Below, one piece after another: positions 1-9,422 of a DNA stretch of 64,000 bases. The stretch lies in assembly GCA_963792915.1 (NCBI GenBank), contig CAWBYD010000007.1, forward strand, positions 682,001 to 746,000, read 5' to 3'. The DNA is from Solirubrobacter sp963792915 (GTDB taxonomy: Bacteria; Actinomycetota; Thermoleophilia; Solirubrobacterales; Solirubrobacteraceae). Positions within the stretch are counted from its first letter, which is position 1, and the number at the start of each line of letters is the position of its first letter. The translations under genes and the position numbers were made by a program. Below the pieces are notes generated by a model, which was not told where the DNA came from, ran no database searches, and worked only from the letters and a program-made list of their open reading frames with translations.

Positions 1-921
1 GGGCGCGTCGAGGCCTGGGAGCTCGCGCAGGCGTTCGACGACCACGTGCTGAGCCTCGTCGACGTGGACGCGATCGCGCCGCTGCGGGTGGTCATCGACA
101 CCTCCAACGGCGCGCTCGGACCGGTGTGGGAGCGGCTCGAGCGGCGCCTGCCGATCACGGTCATCCCGCTCTGCTTCGAGCCCGACGGCAACTTCCCGAG
201 CCACGGCAACGACATCGTGCAGCCCGAGAACCAGGCGCTGCTGCGCGCGGCGGTCGCCGAGCACGGCGCGGACCTCGGGCTGATCTTCGACCCCGACGGC
301 GACCGCTGCCTCGCCGTCGACGACCGCGGCTACTCGGTCCCGGGCGACTACCTGACCGCGCTGCTGGCGGTGACCCGGTTGCAGCACGACCCGGGCTCGA
401 CGATCGTCTACGACGTGCGCTGCAGCGAGGCGGTGCCGGATCTCGTGAGCGCGGCCGGCGGAACGCCGCTGATGTGGCGGCCCGGCCACGTCTACCTCAA
501 GCCCAAGATGGTCGAGCACGACGCCGTGTTCGGCGGCGAGCTCTCCGGCCACATGTACTTCCGCGAGTTCTGGTTCTCGGACTGCGGGACGCTGACCGGC
601 CTGACGATGATGGAGTACGTCTCACGGCTCGACGGCCCGCTCTCGGGCGAGGTCGAACGGCTCGAGCAGCGCTACGCGCTCAGCGGCGAGATCAACTTCC
701 GCGTCGCGGACGTCGACGCCGTGCTGCGCAACGTGCGCGAGCGCTACGGGAGCGGCCGGACGAGCGAGCTCAGCGGCTTCGGCGTGTGGTTCGAGGACTG
801 GAAGTTCGTCGTGCGCCCGTCCGACAACGAGCCGCTCGTGCGCCTCACCGTCGAGGCGCGCACGCCCGAGCTGATGGCGGCCCGGCGCGACGAGCTGAGC
901 GCCCTGATCCGCCAGAGCTAG
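1..921 (+). CDS. Phosphomannomutase/phosphoglucomutase family protein, 5' truncated by window edge
   Basis: Interconverts hexose 6-phosphates and 1-phosphates in the cytoplasm (alpha-D-phosphohexomutase superfamily). The reading frame is open from base 1, so domain I with the phosphoserine lies outside the window. A GTG at 46 is an internal codon, not a convincing start. Visible are the Mg-binding loop DPDGDRCLAVDDRG, the sugar-specificity loop GGELSGHMYFREFW and the C-terminal phosphate-binding loop RPSDNEPLVRL, in family order. The stop codon overlaps the first base of an interspersed repeat, and the next gene is convergent. Exact substrate (mannose or glucose phosphate) cannot be told from the sequence. 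Confidence 0.93.
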   Translation, partial: GRVEAWELAQAFDDHVLSLVDVDAIAPLRVVIDTSNGALGPVWERLERRLPITVIPLCFEPDGNFPSHGNDIVQPENQALLRAAVAEHGADLGLIFDPDGDRCLAVDDRGYSVPGDYLTALLAVTRLQHDPGSTIVYDVRCSEAVPDLVSAAGGTPLMWRPGHVYLKPKMVEHDAVFGGELSGHMYFREFWFSDCGTLTGLTMMEYVSRLDGPLSGEVERLEQRYALSGEINFRVADVDAVLRNVRERYGSGRTSELSGFGVWFEDWKFVVRPSDNEPLVRLTVEARTPELMAARRDELSALIRQS

Positions 922-971
922 GAAGGCGGGCAGCCCCTCCGCCCCACCCCGATCATCCGACCTGCCTAGGG
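919..971 (+). repeat. Interspersed ~45-bp repeat, copy 1 (inverted relative to copy 2 at 11459-11507)
   Basis: The core (922-964) matches the reverse complement of 11462-11505 with about two substitutions and one indel. The shared heart is CCCCACCCCGATCATCCGAC. Short inverted ends (CTAGGAAGGC and GCCTAGG-like) bound the copy. It fills the gap between two convergent genes. Function unknown: it may be a bidirectional terminator, a REP-like repeat or the border of a moved segment. Confidence 0.8.
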
Positions 972-984
972 CCGGCGCGCCGTC

Positions 985-1812
985 CTAGTCGGCTTCGGGG
1001 TCGTCGATCGGCCCGTTGCGCCCCGCGGTGACCAGCCGCACGCCGGCGCGCCGGAACTCCTCGACCGTCGCCGGATCGAGCCCGTCGTCGGTGATGATCA
1101 GGTCCAGCGACTGCGCGCGCGTCACGGTCAGCAGCGAGGCGCGGCGGAACTTCGAGGAGTCGAGCAGGCCGACCGTGCGCGAGGCCGCCCCGCGCGCCGC
1201 GTTGAGCGTGTCGGCGATGCCCTTGCGCGACGTCGTCAGCCCCTTGTCGAGCGTCACGCCCGAGGCGGAGATGAACGCCGTGGCGAGGTTGAGCTCGCTC
1301 AGGAAGTCGACCGTCCAGCGGCCGGTGAGCGTGCGCATGTGCTGGTTGAGCTCGCCCGGCGGCACGATCACGTGGATCGTGTCCGCCGTCAGCCCGAGCG
1401 CGATCGCCGGCGAGTTCGTGACGAGCGTCAGGTCGCCCGGCGGGTTGAGCTCGAGTTGGTGCGCGAGCGCCAGCCCGGTCGAGGACGCGTCGACGAAGAT
1501 CGTCATCCCGTCCTCGACCAGCTCGCGGGCGCGCGCCGCGATCGCGTCCTTCTCGCGCGCGGCCTGGCGGACGCGCCCCGTCCAGGAGGTCTCGATCCGT
1601 GCCTTGTGCGCGGCGTCGCGGACCGGGCGGGCGCCGCCGCGCACCCGCTCCAGCAGCCCCTCGCCCGAGAGCAGCTCAAGGTCGCGGTGGACCGTCACGG
1701 GCGAGACCGCCAGCTCGGTGGCAAGCTCGGCGAGCGACGCTCCGCCGTCACGCTGCACGCGCTCGAGAATCGAGGCGCGGCGCAGCTCGGGGGGCATCGG
1801 AGCGTCGATCAT
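985..1812 (-). CDS. DeoR/GlpR-family transcriptional regulator
   Basis: Probable repressor of the adjacent uptake operon, released by a phosphorylated sugar or polyol. The N-terminal winged HTH (about residues 9-60) has the typical SPVTVHRDLELLSGEGLLERV recognition region. The C-terminal DeoRC sensor domain shows GMTIFVDASSTGLALAHQL, LTLVTNSPAIALGL and the terminal LLDSSKFRRAS and LIITDDGLD signatures. Length 275 aa is usual. The start ATG overlaps the stop of the upstream ATPase gene (ATGA), so it is the last gene of the minus-strand transporter operon. Likely sites are the TTGCAGA direct repeats at 7223-7239. Confidence 0.92.
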   Translation of the reverse strand: MIDAPMPPELRRASILERVQRDGGASLAELATELAVSPVTVHRDLELLSGEGLLERVRGGARPVRDAAHKARIETSWTGRVRQAAREKDAIAARARELVEDGMTIFVDASSTGLALAHQLELNPPGDLTLVTNSPAIALGLTADTIHVIVPPGELNQHMRTLTGRWTVDFLSELNLATAFISASGVTLDKGLTTSRKGIADTLNAARGAASRTVGLLDSSKFRRASLLTVTRAQSLDLIITDDGLDPATVEEFRRAGVRLVTAGRNGPIDDPEAD

Positions 1813-2878
1813 CGCCTCGCGACGGCGGATTCCGTCTCGGCGTCGAACAGGTGCACGCGCGTGAGGTCGACGGCCGCGCGGATCGGCTCGCCGACGCCGT
1901 AGCGCGCCGTCGGGTCGGCCTTGATGACGATGCGCTGGCCGCCGATCTCGACGTCGACGAGCGTGCGGTCGCCCAGCGGCTCCACCGCGTAGACCTTGCC
2001 GTCGAGCGCGACGCTGTCGTCGCGCACGTTCAGCGACAGGTCCTCGGCCCGCACGCCGAGCAGCGCCGGCCGCTCGCGCTCGACCGCGAAGCCCGGATCG
2101 GGCAGGCTCCAGCCGCCCTTGCCGACCAGCTTGCCGCCCTCGGAGCGGCAGTCGAGCAGGTTCATGCGCGGGCTCCCGACGAACGTCGCCACCCAGCGGT
2201 TGACGGGGTTGTCGTAGATCTCGGTCGGCGAGCCGACCTGCTGGATCGTGCCCTCGCGCAGCACCGCGACCTGGTCGGCCATCGACATCGCCTCGACCTG
2301 GTCGTTGGTCACGTACAGGAACGTGCGCCCCATCGAGCGATGGATGCGGGTCAGCTCCGTGCGCATCTCGACGCGCAGCTTGAGGTCCAGGTTGGTCAGC
2401 GGCTCGTCCATCAGGAACGCGCGCGGGGAGCGCACGAGCGCGCGGCCCAGCGCCACGCGCTGCATCTCGCCGCCCGACATCTGCGCCGGCTTGCGGTTGA
2501 GCAGCTTCTCGATCCGCAGCAGCTCCGACACGCGCTTGACGTGCGCGTCGATCTCCGCCTTGGGCAGCTTGCGTGCGCGCAGCGGTGAGGCGATGTTCTC
2601 CGCCGCCGTCTGCTTGGGATAGAGCGCGTAGCTCTGGAACACCATCGCCAGGTCGCGCGCCGCGGGCGTGGCCTTGGTGGCGTCCAGCCCGTTGAGGAAC
2701 ACGCTGCCGAGGTCGGGCTTCTCGAGTCCGGCGAGCACGCGCAGCGTCGTCGTCTTGCCGGCGCCCGACGGTCCCAGCAGGACGAAGAACGCCCCCTCGG
2801 CGACGTCGAGGTCGAGGTTCTTGAGGGCGTCGACCTCGCCGAACGACTTCGAGATCCCGCTCGCCACGATCGCGCTGG

Positions 2879-2882
<4 letters not shown>
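1809..2882 (-). CDS. ABC sugar/polyol importer ATP-binding protein 1 (MalK/UgpC type)
   Basis: Cytoplasmic ATPase of a CUT1-type importer, 357 aa. Visible are Walker A GPSGAGKTTTLR, the Q-loop MVFQSYALYP, signature MSGGEMQRVALGRAL, Walker B AFLMDEPLTNLD and a C-terminal TOBE/regulatory domain (about residues 235-350). Odd: the switch H-loop reads YVTNDQVEAM, with Asn in place of the near-universal His, while the partner ATPase keeps YVTHDQ. This suggests an asymmetric ATPase pair. Overlaps its neighbours by 4 bp on both sides. Two different ATPases plus two permeases and a DeoR gene resembles the rhizobial glycerol importer layout (glpSTPQV), but the substrate here is not proven. Confidence 0.93.
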
Positions 2883-3940
<1,058 letters not shown>

Positions 3941-3942
3941 GG

Positions 3943-4815
3943 CTACCTCCTTACCGCGCCGAGCGTGACGCCGGCGACGAGGTGCTTGCGCACCAGGAAC
4001 GCGAACACCAGCACGGGGATCGCGAACACCATCGCCGAGGCCGCGACGAGCCCCCAGTCGATCGTGCTGCCGCCGATCAGCCCGGCGATCGCCGGCGGCG
4101 CCGTGCGCGACTTGTCGCTCGACGCGAGGAAGACCGCGTAGACGAACTCGTTCCACGAGAAGATCAGTGCGAACACCGCGGTCGCGGCGATGCCCGGTAT
4201 GAGCAGCGGCAACGTCACGCGGTGGAACGCCTCGAAGCGCGAGTAGCCGTCGAGCATCGCCGCGTCCTCGTACTCCGCCGGCACCTCGTCGACGAAGCCC
4301 TTCATCATCCAGATCGTGAACGGCAGGTTGAACGCCGAGTAGATGAGGATCAGGCCGAGCAGCGTGTCCAGCAGGTCGAAGTCGCGGTAGAGCAGGAAGA
4401 TCGGGATCACGACCACGACGGGCGGCATGAAGCGCGTCGACAGGATGAAGAACAGCTGATCCTTCTTGGCCGGGATGTTGAAGCGCGAGTAGGCCCACGC
4501 CGCCGGCACGCCGAGCACGGTGGCGATGATCGTGGAGCAGGTGCCGACGATCACCGAGTTCTTGAAGCCCTTGACGATCGGCGACCCGGAGCTGAACACC
4601 GCCTTGACGTGGTCCAGGGTGACGTGGAAGCTGAACACCTTGGCCGGGACGGCATAGATGTCCTTCTGGTCCTTGAGCGCCGTCTCGAGCATCCACAGGA
4701 CGGGGAAGAGCATGACGACCGCGAAAGCGGCCAGGATGATGATCTCGATCCCCGAGCCGATCGGGCGCCTGCGCCGGACGGGCGGGGCCGTCGCGGTCTC
4801 TCCGACGATGCCCAT
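3943..4815 (-). CDS. ABC sugar/polyol importer permease, MalG/UgpE type
   Basis: Inner-membrane permease of 290 aa with six predicted helices. The start is MGIVGETATAPPVRRR at 4815, whose ATG shares a base with the stop of the upstream permease gene (TGATG). The coupling-helix EAA loop reads EYEDAAMLDGYSRFEAFHRV followed by TLPLLIPGI, which docks on the ATPases. An upstream in-frame extension to 5817 is a shadow of the other permease. CUT1 family (carbohydrate uptake). Confidence 0.93.
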   Translation of the reverse strand: MGIVGETATAPPVRRRRPIGSGIEIIILAAFAVVMLFPVLWMLETALKDQKDIYAVPAKVFSFHVTLDHVKAVFSSGSPIVKGFKNSVIVGTCSTIIATVLGVPAAWAYSRFNIPAKKDQLFFILSTRFMPPVVVVIPIFLLYRDFDLLDTLLGLILIYSAFNLPFTIWMMKGFVDEVPAEYEDAAMLDGYSRFEAFHRVTLPLLIPGIAATAVFALIFSWNEFVYAVFLASSDKSRTAPPAIAGLIGGSTIDWGLVAASAMVFAIPVLVFAFLVRKHLVAGVTLGAVRR

Positions 4816-5771
4816 CAACGCTCCTTCAGCTTGTTGAGATAGCGCAGGTAGAACTGCGCCAGGACCATGACGATGATCACCATCAGGATCCCGAAGGCGG
4901 ACGCCTTGCCGGTGTCGAAGCCGTAAAACGCCGTCTTGTAGACGTTGAACGACAGGGTCTCGGTGGAGTCCCCCGGTCCGCCGCCGGTGAGGATGTACAC
5001 GAGGTCGAAGAGCCGGAAGGCCTCGATCGCCCGGAACAGGATCGCGATCAGCAGCAGCGGCCAGACGAGCGGGAACGTGATCCGGCGGAACTTGAACCAC
5101 TCCGACGCGCGGTCGATCTCCGCGGCCTCGTAGAGATACTTGGGCACCGCGGTCAGGCCCGCCAGCGCAATCAGCATGATGAACGGCGTCCACTGCCACG
5201 TGTCCACGATGATCAGTGACAGCAGCGCGAGCCTCTCGCTGGTCAGCCACTCCGCGCGGCCGAGCCCGAGGCTCGACGAGAACGAGTTGATGACGCCGAA
5301 CTGCACGTCGAGCATGAACTTCCAGAACAGGCCGACGACCACCGGGGACAGCATCATCGGCACGAGGAACATCGTGGTCAGCGCACCGCGCCCGCGCACG
5401 CGGCGCGAGATCAGGTACGCGATCGCGAAGCCGAGGATGGTCTCCAACCCGATCGCGCCGACGACGAAGACGATCGTCGTGATGAAGTGCTTCTGGGTCT
5501 CCGACGACGTGATGACGTCGGTGTAGTTCTTGAACCAAATCCAGCTGGCCGGCACGTCGCGCGTCGCGGAGTAGTCCGTGAACGACAGGTACAGCGCCCA
5601 CACGAGCGGGAAAATCGAAAGGAACAGCAGCAGCAGCAGCGCCGGCGAGACGAACAGCGTGGCGAGCCGCCCGTCGGTGAGAAATCTGAAGCGGGCGGCG
5701 GCCGGCGGCGGCGTGAGCGCCGGGGCGGTGGGCGCGTCTTCGCGCTGTGGAGTCTGGAGGGTGTCGGTCAT
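4815..5771 (-). CDS. ABC sugar/polyol importer permease, MalF/UgpA type
   Basis: Inner-membrane permease of 318 aa with a cytoplasmic N-terminus rich in Pro/Ala and about six helices (first one LATLFVSPALLLLLFLSIFP). The EAA loop reads LYEAAEIDRASEWFKFRRIT. First permease behind the binding-protein gene, separated from it by 70 bp holding a strong stem-loop (5799-5831). Pairs with the MalG-type permease to form the channel. Confidence 0.94.
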   Translation of the reverse strand: MTDTLQTPQREDAPTAPALTPPPAAARFRFLTDGRLATLFVSPALLLLLFLSIFPLVWALYLSFTDYSATRDVPASWIWFKNYTDVITSSETQKHFITTIVFVVGAIGLETILGFAIAYLISRRVRGRGALTTMFLVPMMLSPVVVGLFWKFMLDVQFGVINSFSSSLGLGRAEWLTSERLALLSLIIVDTWQWTPFIMLIALAGLTAVPKYLYEAAEIDRASEWFKFRRITFPLVWPLLLIAILFRAIEAFRLFDLVYILTGGGPGDSTETLSFNVYKTAFYGFDTGKASAFGILMVIIVMVLAQFYLRYLNKLKER

Positions 5772-5798
5772 AGGGTGCTCTCAAACCGCGACACGCGC

Positions 5799-5831
5799 GG
5801 AGGCCGGGCCGCAACACGCGGCCCGGCCTCC
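5799..5831 (-). promoter_or_regulatory. Intercistronic stem-loop between binding protein and permease genes
   Basis: A perfect 14-bp stem (5799-5812 with 5818-5831, arm GGAGGCCGGGCCGC) with a 5-base loop AACAC. There is no T-run behind it. It lies in the only sizeable gap of the transporter operon. Such hairpins commonly stabilise or partly terminate the transcript so that binding protein exceeds permease; that role here is inferred. Confidence 0.75.
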
Positions 5832-5841
5832 CGCGATCCGG

Positions 5842-7203
5842 CTACTTGCTTGCGTCGAGGATCGCCTGCTGGTCGGTGGCCATCTTGTCGAGGGCCGCGT
5901 TGGGCTGCTCGGTGCCGCTGAGCGCCGCGTTCACGTTCGTCGACTCGACGTTCACCAGCTTCGCGTACTCGGGCAGGTTCCAGAAGTCCTTGACCCGCGC
6001 GACGGAGTCCGCGAACACCTTGTTGTACGGCGTCGCCTCGAGGAACTCCGGCGAGGCCAGGACGTCCTTACGGCCCGGGACGCCGCCCAGCTGCGCCCAC
6101 TTCTTCTGGACGTCGGCGGACTGGAACCACTTGATGAAGTTCTCGGCCTCGGCCACGTGGTCGGCGTCGATGTACTTCGAGATGTGCATGCCCATGCCGC
6201 CGAGCGGCACGAAGTTGGTCTTCTCGGTCGGCAGCGGGGCGAAGCCCAGCTTGGTGAGGATCTCTTCCTTGGTCTTGCCGAGCTTGGAGCTCTTCGGGTC
6301 GAGCACGCCGACACCGCCGATCCACTGCAGGCCGATGCAGACCTTGCCCTGGTTGATCGCCGCGTTGACCTCGTCGATGAACCAGTTGCTCGAGCCCTTG
6401 GGCGTGAGCGGCTTCATCTTGTTGACGAGGACGTCCATCGCCTCCTTGCCGGCCGCGTCATTGACGACGCCCTGGATCTGGTGCTTGCTCTGGTCCCAGA
6501 TCTCGCCGCCGTAGATCCAGTCGACCGTGTTGAAGGTCACCGCGGCGGCGTCGCCGGCACCCGACTGGTGGAACGCGAGGCCGCTCATGCCCGGGTTGTT
6601 GTCCTGGCACGTCTTGGCGGCGGAGATCATCTCGTCCCACGTCTTCGGGGGCGTCTTGATGAGGTCCTTGCGGTAGATCATGACCCAGGTGTCGCCCATC
6701 AGCGGAACGCCGTAGGTCTTCGCGTTGGGCGTCGCGACGCCCGTCTGCGCCTGCGGGTACTGGCCGTAGGCGGCGAAGAAGTACGGGTAGTAGGCGTTCT
6801 TGTCGACGTTCTTGGCGACGAAGTCGGTCAGGTCGACGATGCTGCCGTTCTGGACCGCCTCGCCGATGTTCTGGGAGTCCAGGATCGGCATGTCGAAGTT
6901 CGTCTTGCGCGCCGCGAACTGCGTGAAGATCGCGTCGTGCCAGTTGGCGATCGGCACCGTGTTGACCTTCACGGTGACGTTCGGGCGCGTCTTCGTGTAC
7001 TCCTTGCCGAGGGCCTCGAGCGCGTGCGCCGGCGGCCACTCGAACCACAGGAACGTGAGCGTGATCGGCTTGGTCGTGAGCTTGCCGACATCGGCGCCGG
7101 CCTTTGAAGCGCTTCCCCCGCTTCCACCGCCGCCGCACGCGGCGACGGCCAGTGCGGCGATCGTCGCGAACGACGCCATCGAGACCGTGAGTCTCCCCTT
7201 CAT
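5842..7203 (-). CDS. ABC importer substrate-binding lipoprotein (extracellular solute-binding protein family 1)
   Basis: Captures the substrate outside the membrane for the adjacent permeases. 453 aa. The N-terminus is a lipoprotein signal (MKGRLTVSM, hydrophobic stretch, lipobox LAVAAC with Cys23) followed by a Gly/Ser linker. The mature part has the family-1 features: PITLTFLWFEWPPAHALEAL, PNVTVKVNTVP, YGVPLMGDTWVMIYRKDL and TPPKTWDEM. First gene of the minus-strand operon, with Shine-Dalgarno GGAGGAGGAG and a sigma-70-like promoter at 7254-7283. Substrate unknown; the setting (iron-type alcohol dehydrogenase, aldehyde dehydrogenase, DeoR) suits a polyol or sugar. Confidence 0.93.
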   Translation of the reverse strand: MKGRLTVSMASFATIAALAVAACGGGGSGGSASKAGADVGKLTTKPITLTFLWFEWPPAHALEALGKEYTKTRPNVTVKVNTVPIANWHDAIFTQFAARKTNFDMPILDSQNIGEAVQNGSIVDLTDFVAKNVDKNAYYPYFFAAYGQYPQAQTGVATPNAKTYGVPLMGDTWVMIYRKDLIKTPPKTWDEMISAAKTCQDNNPGMSGLAFHQSGAGDAAAVTFNTVDWIYGGEIWDQSKHQIQGVVNDAAGKEAMDVLVNKMKPLTPKGSSNWFIDEVNAAINQGKVCIGLQWIGGVGVLDPKSSKLGKTKEEILTKLGFAPLPTEKTNFVPLGGMGMHISKYIDADHVAEAENFIKWFQSADVQKKWAQLGGVPGRKDVLASPEFLEATPYNKVFADSVARVKDFWNLPEYAKLVNVESTNVNAALSGTEQPNAALDKMATDQQAILDASK

Positions 7204-7222
7204 CTACTCCTCCTCCACCGCG

Positions 7223-7239
7223 TTGCAGAACCTTGCAGA
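7223..7239. promoter_or_regulatory. Tandem TTGCAGA direct repeats, candidate DeoR-family operator
   Basis: TTGCAGA occurs at 7223-7229 and again at 7233-7239, exactly 10 bp (one helical turn) apart, between the binding-protein promoter and its start codon. Related TTGCA motifs occur at 7300-7304 and 8801-8805. DeoR-family proteins often bind direct repeats. Assignment to the DeoR gene at 985-1812 is inference. Confidence 0.45.
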
Positions 7240-7253
7240 CTGGCTGTGAAAGA

Positions 7254-7283
7254 ACGCTACGCGATCCTTACATCGCTTGTCAA
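7254..7283 (-). promoter_or_regulatory. Sigma-70-like promoter for the ABC transporter operon
   Basis: On the minus strand a perfect -35 TTGACA (7278-7283) lies 18 bp from a -10-like TAGCGT (7254-7259). It is followed by a ~50-base leader with the TTGCAGA repeats and a GGAGG ribosome site. Local AT richness is unusual for this window. Confidence 0.55.
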
Positions 7284-7299
7284 TTCTTTTCCTCAGACC

Positions 7300-7329
7300 T
7301 TGCATTGTCTTACAACTTCGCGCTAGGGT
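7300..7329 (+). promoter_or_regulatory. Promoter of the dehydrogenase operon with FadR-type operator TTGTCTTACAA
   Basis: -35-like TTGCAT (7300-7305) and -10-like TAGGGT (7324-7329), 18 bp apart. The start ATG follows only 7 bases later, so the transcript is probably leaderless. TTGTCTTACAA at 7305-7315 fits the FadR-subfamily GntR consensus TNGTNNNACNA and lies in the spacer, where a repressor would block the polymerase. A similar element stands before the GntR operon (12827-12837). Confidence 0.5.
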
Positions 7330-7336
7330 CCCGGGC

Positions 7337-8782
7337 ATGAGCACCGTCGCCAGCGGCCCCACCGCGCCAACCGACCTGCTGATCGGTGGCGAGTGGCGCG
7401 AGGCCGAACGCCGTTTCGACGTCGTGGACCCGAGCGACGAGTCCGTGATCACGACGGTCGCCGCCGCTGGGCTGGAGGATGCGGCGGCCGCGGTCGACGC
7501 AGCCGACGCCGCCGCGCCGGACTGGGCGGCCCGCTCCCCGCGCGAGCGCGCGGAGATCCTGCGGGCGGCCTTCGAAGCGATGACCGAGCGCCTGGAGGAC
7601 GTCGCGCGCACGATCGTGCGCGAGATGGGCAAGCCACTCGCCGAAGCGCGTGGAGAGGCGGCCTACGCGGCGGAGTTCCTGCGCTGGTTCTCGGAGGAGG
7701 CCGTGCGGGCCAACGGCGACTACGCGATCGCGCCCGGTGGGACCAACCGCATGCTGGTGATGCACCAGCCGGTCGGCATCTCGGTGCTCGTGACGCCCTG
7801 GAACTTCCCCGCGGCGATGGCGACACGGAAGATCGGACCGGCACTCGCGGCCGGCTGCACGGTGATCCTCAAGCCGGCAGCCGAGACGCCGCTGACGTCG
7901 CTCCTGATCGCATCGCTGATGGAGGAAGCCGGGGTTCCCGGGGGGGTGGTGAACGTTCTGCCGACGAAGGATCCGGGACGCCTCGTGCGTTCCATGGTCG
8001 AGGATCCGCGCGTCCGCATGCTCTCGTTCACCGGGTCGACCGCCGTCGGCCGCGGGCTGCTCTCGCTCGCGGCCGACGGTGTGGTCAACACCGCGATGGA
8101 ACTCGGCGGCAACGCGCCCTTCGTCGTGCTCGAGGACGCCGACCTCGACGTCGCGCTGGCCGGCGCGCTCGCCGCCAAGCTGCGCAACGGCGGCGAGGCC
8201 TGCACGGCCGCCAACCGCTTCCTCGTGCACGAGTCGGTCGCGGAAGACTTCACCGACCGCCTGACCGCCGCGATGCGCGCGGTCCGCATGGGCCCGGGCT
8301 TCCGCCCCGGCGTCGAACTCGGGCCGCTGATCAACGCCAAGGCGCGCGAGAAGGTCGAGGAGCTCGTCGAGGACGCGGTGACGCGCGGCGCGCGCGTGCG
8401 CACGGGTGGCAAGCGCCCGCTCGGCGAGGGCTTCTTCTATCCCGCCACCGTACTCGACCAGGTCCACCCGGATTCGGAGATCCTGCGCGACGAGGTCTTC
8501 GGCCCCGTGGCGCCGATCGTCACGTTCGCCGACGACGCCGAGGCGATCGCGATGTCCAACGACACCGAGTACGGCCTGGTCGCCTACGTGTTCAGCCGCG
8601 ACCTGCGGCGCGCGATGGCCGTCGGCGAGGCGATCGAGACCGGCATGGTCGGACTCAACCGCGGCGTCGTGTCGGATCCGGCCGCGCCGTTCGGCGGCGC
8701 CAAGCAGAGCGGCGTGGGTCGCGAGGGCGGGCATCACGGGCTTCTGGAGTTCATGGAGCCTAAGTATTTCGCATTTGATTGA
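7337..8782 (+). CDS. NAD(P)-dependent aldehyde dehydrogenase (succinate-semialdehyde dehydrogenase-like)
   Basis: Oxidises an aldehyde to the acid, cytoplasmic, 481 aa. The start is placed at MSTVASGPT (ATG 7337); the in-frame extension back to 7277 covers the promoter. Motifs: NAD-binding VTPWNFPAAMATRKIGPALA, FTGSTAVGR, catalytic Glu in MELGGNAPFVVLED (about residue 254) and catalytic Cys in NGGEACTAANRF (about 288), then EVFGPVAPIV. First gene of a plus-strand operon with PfpI-like, hydrolase and alcohol dehydrogenase genes, divergent from the ABC importer. Most similar in appearance to the GabD group, but the substrate is not determined. Confidence 0.93.
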   Translation: MSTVASGPTAPTDLLIGGEWREAERRFDVVDPSDESVITTVAAAGLEDAAAAVDAADAAAPDWAARSPRERAEILRAAFEAMTERLEDVARTIVREMGKPLAEARGEAAYAAEFLRWFSEEAVRANGDYAIAPGGTNRMLVMHQPVGISVLVTPWNFPAAMATRKIGPALAAGCTVILKPAAETPLTSLLIASLMEEAGVPGGVVNVLPTKDPGRLVRSMVEDPRVRMLSFTGSTAVGRGLLSLAADGVVNTAMELGGNAPFVVLEDADLDVALAGALAAKLRNGGEACTAANRFLVHESVAEDFTDRLTAAMRAVRMGPGFRPGVELGPLINAKAREKVEELVEDAVTRGARVRTGGKRPLGEGFFYPATVLDQVHPDSEILRDEVFGPVAPIVTFADDAEAIAMSNDTEYGLVAYVFSRDLRRAMAVGEAIETGMVGLNRGVVSDPAAPFGGAKQSGVGREGGHHGLLEFMEPKYFAFD

Positions 8783-8834
8783 AAGAACTTGTCTGTGAAT
8801 CTTGCAAATACTTTCAAGTAAGGGAGGAGTGGAA
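8783..8834 (+). promoter_or_regulatory. AT-rich intergenic segment with repressor-like motifs
   Basis: Fifty-two bases between the aldehyde dehydrogenase stop and the next start. It contains GAAAGAACTTGT, TTGTCTGTGA (related to the TTGTCTTACAA element) and TTGCAAATACTTTCAAG (related to the TTGCAGA repeats), then the ribosome site GGGAGGAG. It may be an internal regulated promoter for the downstream three genes. Confidence 0.35.
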
Positions 8835-9404
8835 GTGACGCAACAGAAGGTGCTCGTGCTCTGCGGCGACGCCGCCGAGGAGCTCGATGCCATGTATCCG
8901 ATCTTCCGGCTCAAGGAGGCCGGCTACGAGGTCCACGTGGCCGCGCTGAGCCGGCGCGACATCCAGCTGGTGATCCACGACTTCGATCCCAACTCGGATG
9001 CCTACACGGAGAAGAACGGCCGCAAGCTGCCGGTCGACATCACGTTCGCGGAGGCCGATCCGGCCGACTACGCCGGGCTCGTGATCCCCGGCGGACGCGC
9101 CCCCGAGTACATCCGGACCGACGCCCACGTGCGCCGCATCACCGAGTACTTCTTCGAGCACGACCTGCCGGTCGGCACGATCTGCCACGGCCCGCAGGTG
9201 CCGGCCGTCTACGGCCTGCTACAGGGCCGTACCACCGCCGCCTTCCCGCCGCTCACGGGCGATATGGAGAACGCGGGAGCGACCGTCGTGCTCGAGCCCG
9301 ACGTGGTCGACCGCAACATGGTGTCGTGCCGGGGCTGGCCGGATCTCCCGGAGTGGTCGCGCGCGTTCATGAACGTGCTCGAGCGCGCCGGCGTCCCCGC
9401 CTGA
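8835..9404 (+). CDS. DJ-1/PfpI family protein
   Basis: 189 aa, cytoplasmic, class I glutamine-amidotransferase-like fold. The start is GTG 8835, set by the Shine-Dalgarno AGGGAGGAG; an ATG at 8802 would cover the operator-like region. The nucleophile elbow GTICHGPQVPA (Cys near residue 117) and GLVIPGGRAPEYIR are typical of the PfpI/YhbO group, members of which are reported as deglycases or glyoxalase III-like. A role in clearing reactive aldehydes beside the aldehyde dehydrogenase is inference. Confidence 0.9.
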   Translation: MTQQKVLVLCGDAAEELDAMYPIFRLKEAGYEVHVAALSRRDIQLVIHDFDPNSDAYTEKNGRKLPVDITFAEADPADYAGLVIPGGRAPEYIRTDAHVRRITEYFFEHDLPVGTICHGPQVPAVYGLLQGRTTAAFPPLTGDMENAGATVVLEPDVVDRNMVSCRGWPDLPEWSRAFMNVLERAGVPA

Positions 9405-9422
9405 GCAGGAGGACCGCCGCCC

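Noticed and set aside
126..1031. Long Arg/Ala-rich open frame overlapping the phosphohexomutase gene
   Set aside because: Out-of-frame shadow caused by extreme GC content; composition is unlike a protein and the overlapping gene is a clear family member. The same applies to the many long frames opposite real genes.
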